A program made the position numbers and the translations under genes. Under the pieces are notes generated by a model. That model was not told the origin of the DNA. It saw nothing but the letters and a program-made list of their open reading frames with translations, and made no database searches. Shown here in pieces: positions 21,572 through 30,422 of a DNA stretch of 64,000 bases. The stretch lies in the NCBI RefSeq assembly GCF_001574435.1, contig NZ_LOCN01000009.1, forward strand, positions 1-64,000. The letters are read 5' to 3'. Position 1 is the first letter of the stretch, and the number at the start of each line of letters is the position of its first letter. The stretch comes from Moritella sp. JT01 (GTDB lineage: Bacteria; Pseudomonadota; Gammaproteobacteria; Enterobacterales; Moritellaceae).

Positions 21572-22677
21572 TGTTTAACAAAATATGTATAATTTTTTTG
21601 CTCGTATTTTTGGTTAGTTGTAGTTCTACAACGTCTGAAATCGATGTATTGAAAACGACAGAAGAGATTATTATGACTTCTCATGATGACGCTAAGTTGA
21701 TCGCATTTTATAAACAAAATCTGAAACGTCAACCAGATTATATGCTGAAGTTAATTAATATATATCTTAATCAAGACGATACAGCATCAGCTAAGATATA
21801 TGTTGAGATGCTTAGTAGTGATGAAAAAGACACTCCTGCGGCACTCTTTGTGATTGCTCGTATGTATTATCATGATGGGGAGCTGAACTCGGCACTGGAT
21901 AAAGTTAAAAAATTACAGTTAATTCGTAATAAAGACTCCAAGGTTGAATTACTCGCCGGTAAGATTTATGCCGGATTGAGACAGTTTGTACTCGCTAAGC
22001 AAAGTTTTCAAGATGCTCTTCGCCTGGGTCATGAAGATAAAGTGATTAAAAATAACCTTGCATTACTGCATATGATGCAAGGTCAGTATGAGGCCGCGAT
22101 TAAGATCCTACGGCCGTTATATAAAGCTGATCCAGAAGATCAAACTGTTGAATCGAACTTATTAATCGCAGTCATTAATAATGGCAATATCGATCTGGCG
22201 AGAAGCATATTAGCCAGTCGCTACAGTGGGGATGTTGCCGAACAAAACTTAGAATTACTGATGGCAGCGAAAACTAAAAAGCGTAATGAACCTATTGCTA
22301 TGGTCGAAGAATGGCCAGCTACCGCGCTGTATAAACAAAGTATAACCGAAAATACCAAGTTAATTACTGATGACAGTATAGAAATGGCGTCATTAATGAG
22401 CCGTGACTTTACACCTGTAAATTCAGATGAAACAGTATTCAGGGTACAAATTTTTGCATCCAATGAACAGCTTAGTGAGATACAACTAGCGCGTTTCAAG
22501 AAGTACCAGACTGATATCTATTTTTATAACTTTGGCTTTTGGAAGCGTTATTGTATCGGAAAATTTACGACATTAAAGGAAGCAAGATTGTTTAAAGAAC
22601 ACTTGAATGCGAAAGGTGCTTTTGTCGTGGAGTATCCAAATAAGGATTACAAGATAGTATATGAATATGCAGCGTAA
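21571..22677 (+). CDS. tadD: TPR lipoprotein TadD with C-terminal SPOR-like domain
   Basis: 368 residues. Lipobox LVSCSS (Cys near 17), then several tetratricopeptide repeats from about 45 to 220 (for example AALFVIARMYYHDGELNSALDKV, NNLALLHMMQGQYEAAIKIL). The last 80 residues (FRVQIFASNEQL ... KRYCIGKFTTLKEARLFKEHL ... FVVEY) match the two-half pattern of SPOR domains, which bind septal peptidoglycan. TadD is a pilotin-like assembly factor; the SPOR end is not part of its usual short form and suggests peptidoglycan targeting. Overlaps tadE by 17 bases. Confidence 0.85.
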   Translation: MFNKICIIFLLVFLVSCSSTTSEIDVLKTTEEIIMTSHDDAKLIAFYKQNLKRQPDYMLKLINIYLNQDDTASAKIYVEMLSSDEKDTPAALFVIARMYYHDGELNSALDKVKKLQLIRNKDSKVELLAGKIYAGLRQFVLAKQSFQDALRLGHEDKVIKNNLALLHMMQGQYEAAIKILRPLYKADPEDQTVESNLLIAVINNGNIDLARSILASRYSGDVAEQNLELLMAAKTKKRNEPIAMVEEWPATALYKQSITENTKLITDDSIEMASLMSRDFTPVNSDETVFRVQIFASNEQLSEIQLARFKKYQTDIYFYNFGFWKRYCIGKFTTLKEARLFKEHLNAKGAFVVEYPNKDYKIVYEYAA

Positions 22678-23233
22678 ATTACCCTCGGGTAAGCAGAAGG
22701 GTGTTGTAGTCATTGAGTTTGCTTTGGGATTTCCAATATTTATATTGATGTGTTTTGCATGGATTGAGTTGTGTTATCTCTCCTATATTTCAGCGTTAAC
22801 AGACTATGTTGTTGCTCATTCGTCCCGGGAAAGTAAAAGCTATGTTAGTAAACAAGGTATTAATTCACAGCAGTTCTATCAAGCTCGGTTTAAAGATATT
22901 TTGACGACGAATGATTCATTTTGGGCGGATTATGTGGATGTGAATAAATTTAAGGTACAGATCTCGTATTTTAACGATCTCGCCCCATTGATCGAACCTT
23001 GCGTTGATAAAAATGTGCCTGTCGAGGAGCAAAAGCCTAACGAAAATTGCTTGCCTGAAGGTGAGTCTTCCTCAAAGGGAGCTGCTATTGCATTGTATAG
23101 TGTTGAATATCAATATCGGCCATTAATTATGCCATTACTCAATAAGTTAATGTTAACGCGTGAAGTTATTGCAGTTCAAGAACATGAGCGTTGCAGCTTT
23201 GATATTAGCGGGAGTTTAAATTGTGATGCATAA
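22661..23233 (+). CDS. tadE: TadE-like minor pseudopilin
   Basis: 190 residues. Prepilin site QKG followed by VVVIEFALGFPIFILMCF near residue 13, with Glu at +5. The rest is extracytoplasmic with four cysteines (PCVDKNV, ENCLPEG, ERCSFDISGSLNCDA). TadE-family proteins are processed by TadV and are needed for Flp pilus assembly. ATG lies inside tadD. Confidence 0.87.
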   Translation: MNMQRKLPSGKQKGVVVIEFALGFPIFILMCFAWIELCYLSYISALTDYVVAHSSRESKSYVSKQGINSQQFYQARFKDILTTNDSFWADYVDVNKFKVQISYFNDLAPLIEPCVDKNVPVEEQKPNENCLPEGESSSKGAAIALYSVEYQYRPLIMPLLNKLMLTREVIAVQEHERCSFDISGSLNCDA

Positions 23234-23783
23234 ACAAAAAGGTATTTTTATGGTTGAATTATCTTTGGTATTACTGGTATTTAGCCTCTTATTCGTATTT
23301 TCTATGGATATTATTTTGAAACTATCACATCAGGGGAAGTTGGATCGCATGTCACATTCGATAGTCAGCATATTAGCTGAACGCAGACAACTATTTAATG
23401 GTAATGACATGCTTTGCTCAACAGAAGACCGTGGTTGTGACCAAGCTGTTGATAAAATGTATCTTATGGCGAAAAATTCATTGGCTAGAATGTTTTCAAA
23501 TTTCGATGTGAAAAAAATGACGATGGTGGTTGAACAGCTGCAGTTTGAGAAGAATAAACCAAGTCATTATTATGCTAAGTGGTTAGAGACAAAATCGACG
23601 GATTGTACATTTGTTCCACTTAGAAAATTACAATCGTTGTCGCCTGAAACAAATTACAGTAGGCGTGCAAGTTTATTTCAAGTCACTATCTGTTATGGAA
23701 GTGATGATTTAACCACCGATATATTAGGGAATGGCTTTACTACATTAAGCTCATCTTCTGTGGCATTAGCGAGGAATGGTTAA
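23223..23783 (+). CDS. tadF: TadF-like minor pseudopilin
   Basis: 186 residues from GTG 23223 or ATG 23226. Prepilin site KQKG followed by IFMVELSLVLLVFSLLFVFSMDI near residue 6 with Glu at +5. Periplasmic part has paired cysteines (LCSTEDRGCD) and ends in a short hydrophobic stretch. Position after tadE and before tadG, and the family pattern, support TadF. Confidence 0.85.
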   Translation: MMHKQKGIFMVELSLVLLVFSLLFVFSMDIILKLSHQGKLDRMSHSIVSILAERRQLFNGNDMLCSTEDRGCDQAVDKMYLMAKNSLARMFSNFDVKKMTMVVEQLQFEKNKPSHYYAKWLETKSTDCTFVPLRKLQSLSPETNYSRRASLFQVTICYGSDDLTTDILGNGFTTLSSSSVALARNG

Positions 23784-24994
23784 TGAAAAAGCAGCAAGGG
23801 GTGGCAATGATCATTTTTGTTATTATTGCGCCTATATTGATGACAACGTTTTTTATAGGCCTTCAAGGTGCAAGAGCACTACAGAATAAATCACGAATAG
23901 AAGACGCTGTAGATATGGCTAATATGGCTGTGATATCACAAAAATCAACCGAGAAGCAAGCTGCTAAGGCGTTGGCGGATGAATATATGCGTACTTATAT
24001 GACAGGTGAAAACAACAGTATCAAAGTTAATGTTGAAAAATTGGGTTGCTATGATTCTGCCGCATGCCGCAAAGATAGTGCTAACGGAAAGTCTATTTAT
24101 ATCGAATCTAAGTTGTCAGCGGTGAGTACTCATGATTATTGGTTCAAAAACCCTTTTAGTGATGAATCTAGTTACGATGTCGCGGCAGCATCAACGTCAA
24201 GAAAATTTCAGGGTAAACCTGCGGATGTTTATTTTATTGCGGATATGAGTGGGTCTATGACCATTCCGTTTAAGGCTAAAAGAAATGGTAAATCTAAGTT
24301 TGAAGTATTAGCTGGGGTCATAAAACGTGTAACAGCAGATCTCGAGATATATAACTCTCGTCATACCTATAAGCATCGAGTCGCGCTTACTGGTTATAAT
24401 TATTTCACTTACCATCGAGCGACGAATGGGACGATTTATGAAGCTAGGCAATACAATCAAAATAACATAAATATAAGGTATGTGGTTGATAATATGCTTA
24501 AAGTAAAACCTCTAGGTCGTCAATCTTCTGGTTCCTATGGTTATTTTTACGATATGTTATTGACGAGTGAATTTAAGACATTTAATGATCAAATTGCATT
24601 ATTTCGACCATATCGATATGGCGTAACAGCGTCAGATCAAGGCATCATGAGGGCTGCACAAATTGCAGAGCGGGCTGTTGATCTAAATGACAACCAGGTA
24701 TTTATTATTCTATCTGATGGTGAAGACACATATCCTTTGGTTACTCGAGATCTTGTCCAGGCTGGAATGTGCAGTAAAATAAAAAAATTATTCAATAATA
24801 AGAAATCGTTTCATGGAGAGGATATTACCGTTACATTCGCCGTTATTGGGATTGATTATAATGTTAAATCGTTTCCTGCTATGTCGACTTGTGTCGGGCC
24901 TGACAATGTATATCACGCATCGTCTGGTGAGGATGTATACAAAAATATTATCAATTTGATCAGTGAAGAAAGTGGTCGACTGGTTACTAATTAG
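23783..24994 (+). CDS. tadG: TadG-like VWA-domain pilus protein
   Basis: 403 residues. N-terminal Flp/TadG-type helix (QQGVAMIIFVIIAPILMTTFFIGLQG), then a von Willebrand A domain from about 148 to 395. The MIDAS motif DMSGS is at 154-158 and a later metal-ligand segment reads IILSDGEDTYP. TadG is a minor pilin-like surface component; the intact MIDAS suggests a metal-dependent adhesive role. Starts on the last base of the tadF stop. Confidence 0.88.
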   Translation: MKKQQGVAMIIFVIIAPILMTTFFIGLQGARALQNKSRIEDAVDMANMAVISQKSTEKQAAKALADEYMRTYMTGENNSIKVNVEKLGCYDSAACRKDSANGKSIYIESKLSAVSTHDYWFKNPFSDESSYDVAAASTSRKFQGKPADVYFIADMSGSMTIPFKAKRNGKSKFEVLAGVIKRVTADLEIYNSRHTYKHRVALTGYNYFTYHRATNGTIYEARQYNQNNINIRYVVDNMLKVKPLGRQSSGSYGYFYDMLLTSEFKTFNDQIALFRPYRYGVTASDQGIMRAAQIAERAVDLNDNQVFIILSDGEDTYPLVTRDLVQAGMCSKIKKLFNNKKSFHGEDITVTFAVIGIDYNVKSFPAMSTCVGPDNVYHASSGEDVYKNIINLISEESGRLVTN

Positions 24995-25004
24995 GAAATG
25001 AAAA

Positions 25005-25574
25005 ATGAAAGCGCTTACTCTTGTTATATATGGACTATTAATGGTATTTACTGCAACTGCAACGGCAATGCAGAAATGTGAAAAAATAAATAATGATTAT
25101 GTATTTACAGAGTTAATTGAAAATACATATTCAGTGATAACGAACAAAGAAAATAATCTGCATGAGAGCGAACTAGAACCGAATAAGCAGAAGGATAATG
25201 TTAATTCAATCAATGTTGAAGAAATACGTTGTTATGATGTTAGTCGTTCTTTGACGTTAGTTTCGTTTAATTTTGATAAATATAATATAAAGGCCAGTGA
25301 AAAATTGGTGTTAGACGCATTGATTATTCGCGATGATTTACCAGCCAATTTAGTTGTTGTTGGTCATACAGATAATGAAGGTAATGCAGAGTACAACCAT
25401 GATCTTGGGTTGCGTCGTGCTAATGCTGTGAAGCAGTACCTTGAAATTAAAGGAATTAAACATATTCGTTTGATAACGAGATCTGAAGGTCTACGAAGCC
25501 CTCGTTGTGAAGGTGAGGGGAAGGTCGTTGGGGAATGTAATCGTAGAGTTGAGATATTTTATGAGGCGCTTTAA
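25005..25574 (+). CDS. OmpA-domain outer-membrane protein closing the Tad operon
   Basis: 189 residues with a signal peptide (ends near TATA) and a C-terminal OmpA-like peptidoglycan-binding domain from about 85 (VSFNFDKYNIKASEKLVLDAL ... VVGHTDNEGNAEYNHDLGLRRANAVKQYLEI ... NRRVEIFY). The Asp and Arg of the diaminopimelate-binding pocket are kept (HTDNEG, NRRVEI). No barrel precedes it, so it probably anchors the pilus machine to peptidoglycan. Ten bases after tadG and therefore probably co-transcribed. Confidence 0.88.
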   Translation: MKALTLVIYGLLMVFTATATAMQKCEKINNDYVFTELIENTYSVITNKENNLHESELEPNKQKDNVNSINVEEIRCYDVSRSLTLVSFNFDKYNIKASEKLVLDALIIRDDLPANLVVVGHTDNEGNAEYNHDLGLRRANAVKQYLEIKGIKHIRLITRSEGLRSPRCEGEGKVVGECNRRVEIFYEAL

Positions 25575-25665
25575 TAAAGAATTTTATTATTGTGTTTTAT
25601 ATCAATAAGCTATTCTAAAACAAATGTTTAAATTTTAATATGCGCTATGATATAGTATTTCTAAA

Positions 25666-25680
25666 GTGACAAGGTGTCAC
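25666..25680. promoter_or_regulatory. Palindrome GTGACA-N3-TGTCAC upstream of the LysR gene
   Basis: Perfect six-base arms in the 254-base gap between the OmpA-domain gene and the LysR gene. Further on, TTTAGGTGGTTT occurs twice (25725-25736 and 25778-25789), each about 25-35 bases behind a TCGCGCTTA. These are candidate operator elements for the LysR protein or another factor. Confidence 0.4.
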
Positions 25681-25828
25681 AGGGAACTTCGCGCTTATGT
25701 AGAATTATGTTTTAACTTTCATGTTTTAGGTGGTTTTTGGAACTACATCTATCGCGCTTAGTGGTTCATTATGCTTCTTTAGGTGGTTTGGTTTGCCTAT
25801 TTGTAGTTTGAAATTAAAGGAATAATTG

Positions 25829-26848
25829 ATGAAAGTAAGCATTAATCCAGTCTGGCTTCATAGTTTTTTACAGTTAGTAAAAACTAAAAGCTTTACTGAA
25901 ACAGCGCAAAATCTATGCATGACGCAGCCAGGCGTTTCCCAGCATATTAAAAAACTAGAATCTTTTTTTGATGGTGAGGTAATTGATCGTAACGCTAGAA
26001 GTTTTAGTATTACACCTCTTGGTGAAGAGCTCTATAGATATGGACAGTTAAGATGTAAATCTGAATCAGAGTTTATTGATCGTTTAAGAAATAGGAATAG
26101 AAAGGTGAAACAAATAAAGCTATTTGTTGATCACGCATTGTATCCTGCTCTTTTTGCTCGGCACCTGGCTATTTATTCGGATGAAAATAGAAAAAAATTA
26201 AAAATCACATCTGGTTATGTTGAGTCGGTAATCAGTGCGATGGCAAAGGGGGACTGTGATGCTGGATTTTTGTTGTCATCTGAGCGACCTGAGGCTGCCG
26301 AAGCTATCTATATCGGTGATGTTGAATTTGGCGTTATATGTAAAAAAGGCCACTTCCCGTCGTCAGTTGTTACGCTTGATTCGCTTAGCCAACTTGGTAT
26401 TGTCAGTTATCCCGATATGGAACAAGAGTCGTTGTTGGAAGATTTAGTGACGAGTAAGTCATCCGTTAGTGCGATTCCGATGCATTGCCATGCTGAGACT
26501 ATCTGTGCTGCTTTGCAGGCTGTATCTCTTGGTACTGGTTTTACATTGATGCCAAGGTTTTACTTCGATAGCCATCATGAGCGGCATAAATTACATTTTT
26601 TTCCGTTAGTAAAACATAAGCAATTATATTACTTGAAAAAAAATGTTGATTTGGATGATGACATAAAGGTAGAAGATATGCTTACACCACTTATTTTGAA
26701 GAGCGATAGTCAGGATACGCTCGTACCTAGCCGTGATGTAATGAATAATCTCAATTTGTCAGAATATGCCTCTATACAAAGAGCGCCTAGTCAATCGTCT
26801 TGTTATATTTACGCTCCGATGCCAACCTCTCTTAGAGTCACTATATAG
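25829..26848 (+). CDS. LysR-family transcriptional regulator
   Basis: 339 residues from the ATG at 25829 (AAAGG seven bases upstream; a TTG one codon earlier is less likely). Winged helix-turn-helix at about 8-65 (LVKTKSFTETAQNLCMTQPGVSQHIKKLESFF), then a LysR substrate-binding fold. The ligand domain is diverged and ends in an extra C-terminal tail of about 50 residues beyond the usual 300. Its place directly behind the Tad operon suggests, but does not prove, that it controls the pilus genes. Specific effector unknown. Confidence 0.88.
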   Translation: MKVSINPVWLHSFLQLVKTKSFTETAQNLCMTQPGVSQHIKKLESFFDGEVIDRNARSFSITPLGEELYRYGQLRCKSESEFIDRLRNRNRKVKQIKLFVDHALYPALFARHLAIYSDENRKKLKITSGYVESVISAMAKGDCDAGFLLSSERPEAAEAIYIGDVEFGVICKKGHFPSSVVTLDSLSQLGIVSYPDMEQESLLEDLVTSKSSVSAIPMHCHAETICAALQAVSLGTGFTLMPRFYFDSHHERHKLHFFPLVKHKQLYYLKKNVDLDDDIKVEDMLTPLILKSDSQDTLVPSRDVMNNLNLSEYASIQRAPSQSSCYIYAPMPTSLRVTI

Positions 26849-26910
26849 TTAGTATTTATTATTAGGATTCTTATTTTAGTCATAAACGAGTGACAGTAAC
26901 TCGTCTATGA

Positions 26911-28521
26911 CTAATTTAGTTTAAATTCTTTTACCTTCGTGAGTAGTTCGGTCGAGTGGTTTAATAGCTCTTGGCTGATACTACTTGCATGTGTTGCGAC
27001 TCGCGTTGTTTCATCGGAGTGGACTGCGATAGTTTCAATGTTGTGTTGAATATTTGTGGTTAACTCTTGCTGTGTTATCGATGATTCGGCAACCGAATTA
27101 TTTAACTGATTAATCTCCTGCATTTCTCGTGCAATTTCATTTAACATGTCCGCTAACTGCGATACTTTTATTGCCCCTTCTGCCGCGGTTACTTTGGCGG
27201 TATCCATCGCTGAAAATGAACTGTTTGATGTTTCAATCAATGAGCTAACAATGGTTTGTATTTCTTTGGTCGAATTATTGGTTTTAATGGCCAATGCGCG
27301 CACCTCTTCTGCAACTACAGCAAATCCTCGGCCACTTTCACCTGCTCGAGCGGCTTCGATGGCAGCGTTGAGCGCCAATAAATTGGTTTGCTCTGAAATG
27401 GAGTTGATCACCCCTAATATTTTAGTCACATTGTGGGTCTGCTCGCCGAGCTGATGCATCTTATCGACGACATGGTCGAGTTGTGTTGTCAGTGTACTGA
27501 TTTCATCAATTGTTGCACTCGCTAATGCATTGCCCTTATCGGTTTGTAATGCCGCTTGTGTTGATGCGAGGGTGGTCATATTTGCTTTCGCTTTAATATC
27601 TTCAACTTGTGTTTGCATATTGATGATACTGGCGCTGATTGTCGCTGCTTCTTGTTTTTGTTGGTTGGCTGAATTGTAGGTTTGTGTTGATGCTGTACTT
27701 AGTTTTGTCGAAATGTCTTCTAATTTCTCTGCTGTATTAAGTACATGAGTAAGGCTGTAATGAAAATTACTCATCATGTAGTTAAAGGCCGTGACCATTC
27801 GGCCTATTTCGTCATGATTTTTTACTTCAATCAGTGTTGTTACATCTTGGGTGTCACTGGCTAGCTCCATACTATCAGTCAGGTCACTGATTGGTTTTAG
27901 AATTATTTTACGAATAATAAACAATGTCAGTAACAATCCTGCAAATAATACCACGGCTAAGATCGCGCTCGAGCGTAAAATGTTTTGTTGTACTTGCTGG
28001 TAGAAGTTATCTAAGGAGTACTCTAACCTCACTACACCCAGTACATCACCTTCTTGGGCATTATGACAAGCGGTACAATCTGTACCTCGGTAATTTTTTG
28101 ATGCGATAAGCGGTTTTGCTATCAATAAGGTTTCACCTTGTAGAGTGCTAATGACTTGGCTGATTTCTTCACCTGCAAGTGCACGGCGGTCAAAATCGTC
28201 TTTGATTTGTTCGCTTGGCAGTCCTGCGCCATAAAGTTGATTGACCTTATCGGCTCTGACTACGCGGATATCGGTAATATTATCGTTCTCTAGCATTTTG
28301 TGACGTAAGGTTTCACGTTGCCCAATGCTGCCGGTGAGCATCATGGTATTTAAACTGTCAAAATAAGTATCAGCTTGTTCATGGGCTTGTTGTTCTAAGA
28401 TAGATAACACCAGTGCTGTCTCTTGCTTGCTTTGCGATAATGCAGAAACGGCGAGGATCAGGATAAAGAGACTGCTCAGTGCGAGGTTTATTTTTTTAGT
28501 TATCGAGACGTTTTGTAACAT
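26911..28521 (-). CDS. Methyl-accepting chemotaxis protein with a c-type heme motif
   Basis: 536 residues. First membrane helix at about 9-28, a periplasmic sensor of about 150 residues, second helix about 182-204, HAMP domain ([10 protein letters not shown]...), and a signalling domain with the conserved hairpin tip [32 protein letters not shown] near 390. The sensor contains CTACH at 149-153, a CxxCH c-type heme site next to the second helix. It is followed by [13 protein letters not shown], the pattern of heme-PAS-like receptors in metal- and redox-sensing bacteria. Expected to sense redox state or a gas. Monocistronic. Confidence 0.9.
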   Translation of the reverse strand: MLQNVSITKKINLALSSLFILILAVSALSQSKQETALVLSILEQQAHEQADTYFDSLNTMMLTGSIGQRETLRHKMLENDNITDIRVVRADKVNQLYGAGLPSEQIKDDFDRRALAGEEISQVISTLQGETLLIAKPLIASKNYRGTDCTACHNAQEGDVLGVVRLEYSLDNFYQQVQQNILRSSAILAVVLFAGLLLTLFIIRKIILKPISDLTDSMELASDTQDVTTLIEVKNHDEIGRMVTAFNYMMSNFHYSLTHVLNTAEKLEDISTKLSTASTQTYNSANQQKQEAATISASIINMQTQVEDIKAKANMTTLASTQAALQTDKGNALASATIDEISTLTTQLDHVVDKMHQLGEQTHNVTKILGVINSISEQTNLLALNAAIEAARAGESGRGFAVVAEEVRALAIKTNNSTKEIQTIVSSLIETSNSSFSAMDTAKVTAAEGAIKVSQLADMLNEIAREMQEINQLNNSVAESSITQQELTTNIQHNIETIAVHSDETTRVATHASSISQELLNHSTELLTKVKEFKLN

Positions 28522-28801
28522 TGTTTTTTCCCATCAGAAAATTAACCAAAGCACTCAACTACTTAATGACAGCCATTGGCATTTTAATTCTACTGTAATT
28601 AGTAGGGTTAATTGTAACAAAATAATGCTGGTACATATGTGATATCGGCCAAAAGAGGTATATTCTTAAGTTGGAATATAAAAATAAATAAATAAAGTAG
28701 ATAATAGGTAAATTAAGTCGGAAGTCAGGATACTAATAAGCGAGAGGGGAAATTAAGGTATTAAAGTTTGCGTAGTGAACTACATACGTATTTAAAATGC
28801 T
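28522..28801. other. Gene-free stretch between chemoreceptor and tRNA operon
   Basis: AT-rich, holds the promoter region of the minus-strand chemoreceptor. No coding sequence or clear hairpin seen; the tRNA operon has no recognisable terminator here. Confidence 0.5.
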
Positions 28802-28860
28802 GAAATTAGAAATTAGAAATTAGAAATTAGAAATTAGAAATTAGAAATTAGAAATTAGAA
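28802..28860. repeat. 7-bp tandem repeat GAAATTA, eight units
   Basis: Eight perfect head-to-tail copies of GAAATTA followed by GAA. Located 35 bases downstream (minus sense) of the last tRNA of the operon. A slippage-prone microsatellite outside any gene. Confidence 0.95.
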
Positions 28861-28894
28861 GGGGTATTGATGAGGAGTGAAAATTTGAAAAAAG

Positions 28895-28969
28895 TGGCAG
28901 GGATATGAGGATTTGAACCTCAGAATCCCGAGATCAAAACCCGGTGCCTTACCGCTTGGCGATATCCCT
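28895..28969 (-). tRNA. tRNA-Gln (anticodon TTG), copy 1
   Basis: 75 bases with encoded CCA. Acceptor AGGGATA pairs with TATCCCT; anticodon loop TTTTGAT gives TTG; T arm GAGGTTCAAATCCTC. Last gene of the nine-tRNA operon. Confidence 0.95.
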
Positions 28970-29009
28970 ACATTCTTTCTACAGCTGAGCTGTATTGTGT
29001 TATAAAACA

Positions 29010-29094
29010 TGGTGCGGAAGGAGAGACTTGAACTCTCACACTTTGCAATACTAGAACCTAAATCTAGCGCGTCTACCAATTCCGCCACTTCCGC
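29010..29094 (-). tRNA. tRNA-Leu (anticodon TAG), copy 1
   Basis: 85 bases with long variable arm and encoded CCA. Acceptor GCGGAAG/CTTCCGC; anticodon loop TTTAGGT gives TAG. Closely matches E. coli tRNA-Leu(UAG). Confidence 0.95.
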
Positions 29095-29117
29095 AATGTT
29101 TTATTTTAAAATAAGAA

Positions 29118-29194
29118 TGGTGGCCATGACGGGACTTGAACCTGTGACCCCAGCATTATGAGTGCTGTGCTCTAACCAGCTGAGCTACATGGCC
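29118..29194 (-). tRNA. tRNA-Met, elongator (anticodon CAT), copy 1
   Basis: 77 bases with encoded CCA. Acceptor GGCCATG/CATGGCC; anticodon loop CTCATAA. The A-U/G-C start and D arm GTAGCTCAGCTGG are of the elongator type, like E. coli metT. Confidence 0.94.
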
Positions 29195-29242
29195 ATTCTT
29201 ACTTTTTTTCATTTTGTCCGTATAAATACGTGCAAAATAAAG

Positions 29243-29317
29243 TGGCAGGGATATGAGGATTTGAACCTCAGAATCCCGAGATCAAAACCCGGTGCCTTAC
29301 CGCTTGGCGATATCCCT
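29243..29317 (-). tRNA. tRNA-Gln (anticodon TTG), copy 2
   Basis: Identical in sequence to the Gln tRNA at 28895, including encoded CCA. Confidence 0.95.
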
Positions 29318-29365
29318 ACAATCTGTTTCATGAACATTACTTATTAAGTAAGTCATGTTAAAACA

Positions 29366-29450
29366 TGGTGCGGAAGGAGAGACTTGAACTCTCACACTTT
29401 GCAATACTAGAACCTAAATCTAGCGCGTCTACCAATTCCGCCACTTCCGC
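29366..29450 (-). tRNA. tRNA-Leu (anticodon TAG), copy 2
   Basis: Identical in sequence to the Leu tRNA at 29010. Flanking spacer AAAACATGG is also shared with the other Leu copies. Confidence 0.95.
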
Positions 29451-29546
29451 ACAATATTCTTTGTCTTTACGAGGTTGGTAGTATTGAATGGTTAGAGTTC
29501 AATAAACCTTGTAAAGTTAACACTGACCGAAGTCTGTGTTGGTATA

Positions 29547-29621
29547 TGGCAGGGATATGAGGATTTGAACCTCAGAATCCCGAGATCAAAACCCGGTGCC
29601 TTACCGCTTGGCGATATCCCT
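29547..29621 (-). tRNA. tRNA-Gln (anticodon TTG), copy 3
   Basis: Identical to the other Gln copies. Its 5' flank (ACAATCTGTTTCATGA on the plus strand) repeats that of copy 2, so a Gln-Leu pair has been duplicated. Confidence 0.95.
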
Positions 29622-29685
29622 ACAATCTGTTTCATGATTATACTTATCAATAATAACTATTAACTAAGTAAGTCATGTTAAAGCA

Positions 29686-29770
29686 TGGTGCGGAAGGAGA
29701 GACTTGAACTCTCACACTTTGCAATACTAGAACCTAAATCTAGCGCGTCTACCAATTCCGCCACTTCCGC
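29686..29770 (-). tRNA. tRNA-Leu (anticodon TAG), copy 3
   Basis: Identical to the other Leu copies, followed by the same ACAATATTCTTT spacer as copy 2. Confidence 0.95.
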
Positions 29771-29872
29771 ACAATATTCTTTATATTTATAAACTTGGTA
29801 GTGTTAATCAAATTAATGAGAAACAGTATTTATAAATTTAACAATCCGCTAAATAGCCAATCGTTTATATAA

Positions 29873-29947
29873 TGGCAGGGATATGAGGATTTGAACCTCA
29901 GAATCCCGAGATCAAAACCCGGTGCCTTACCGCTTGGCGATATCCCT
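29873..29947 (-). tRNA. tRNA-Gln (anticodon TTG), copy 4
   Basis: Identical to the other Gln copies; second gene of the operon behind the promoter-proximal Met tRNA. Confidence 0.95.
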
Positions 29948-29963
29948 ACAATTAGAATTAAGA

Positions 29964-30040
29964 TGGTGGCCATGACGGGACTTGAACCTGTGACCCCAGC
30001 ATTATGAGTGCTGTGCTCTAACCAGCTGAGCTACATGGCC
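29964..30040 (-). tRNA. tRNA-Met, elongator (anticodon CAT), copy 2
   Basis: Identical to the Met tRNA at 29118. First gene of the operon, about 50 bases downstream of the promoter. Confidence 0.94.
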
Positions 30041-30092
30041 ATCTTAAATCTCATTCCGACTAGCAGTTAACTGTTTCGTTGGAACGGGGCGC

Positions 30093-30121
30093 ATTATGCT
30101 AATTACAGCCAAGTTCGTCAA
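30093..30121 (-). promoter_or_regulatory. Sigma-70 promoter of the tRNA operon
   Basis: Minus-strand TTGACG (30116-30121), exact 17-base spacer, CATAAT (30093-30098). The -10 box is followed by a GC-rich discriminator GCGCCCC, the signature of stable-RNA promoters under stringent (ppGpp) control. Confidence 0.85.
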
Positions 30122-30335
30122 CTATTTTTTAGTTAAAAAACGTTTTTAACTACGCCTGTTGAAATTCTGTACGAATCCTGTTGTCACTCTATGCTATTTG
30201 TAGCAAAACTGCAATTATTGATGGTTTTAAACAGGTAAAGTGAATCTTTAATTATTGAACTATTTTTCTGTATTTAGTTATTTCAGTCAATGCGTGGTGG
30301 TGTGATGAAAATAAAGCTGCCACGATGAATAGAAA
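30122..30335. other. Gene-free stretch upstream of the tRNA operon
   Basis: AT-rich sequence between the tRNA promoter and the ychF terminator. No coding sequence or clear structure seen. Confidence 0.5.
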
Positions 30336-30362
30336 CAAAAAACGCTGGCAATTGCCAGCGTT
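30336..30362 (-). terminator. Rho-independent terminator of ychF
   Basis: Perfect palindrome AACGCTGGCA/TGCCAGCGTT at 30341-30362, preceded on the plus strand by a run of A, which reads as a T run on the minus strand. About 60 bases past the ychF stop. Confidence 0.9.
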
Positions 30363-30422
30363 TGGTTGTGCTACTTTAAGTGTGTTTTTAGATATAACTA
30401 AAGGTTTTTAGCGTAAGTAAAG

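Noticed and set aside
28802-28860. Possible CRISPR or iteron array
   Set aside because: Head-to-tail 7-bp units without spacers and without replication genes nearby.
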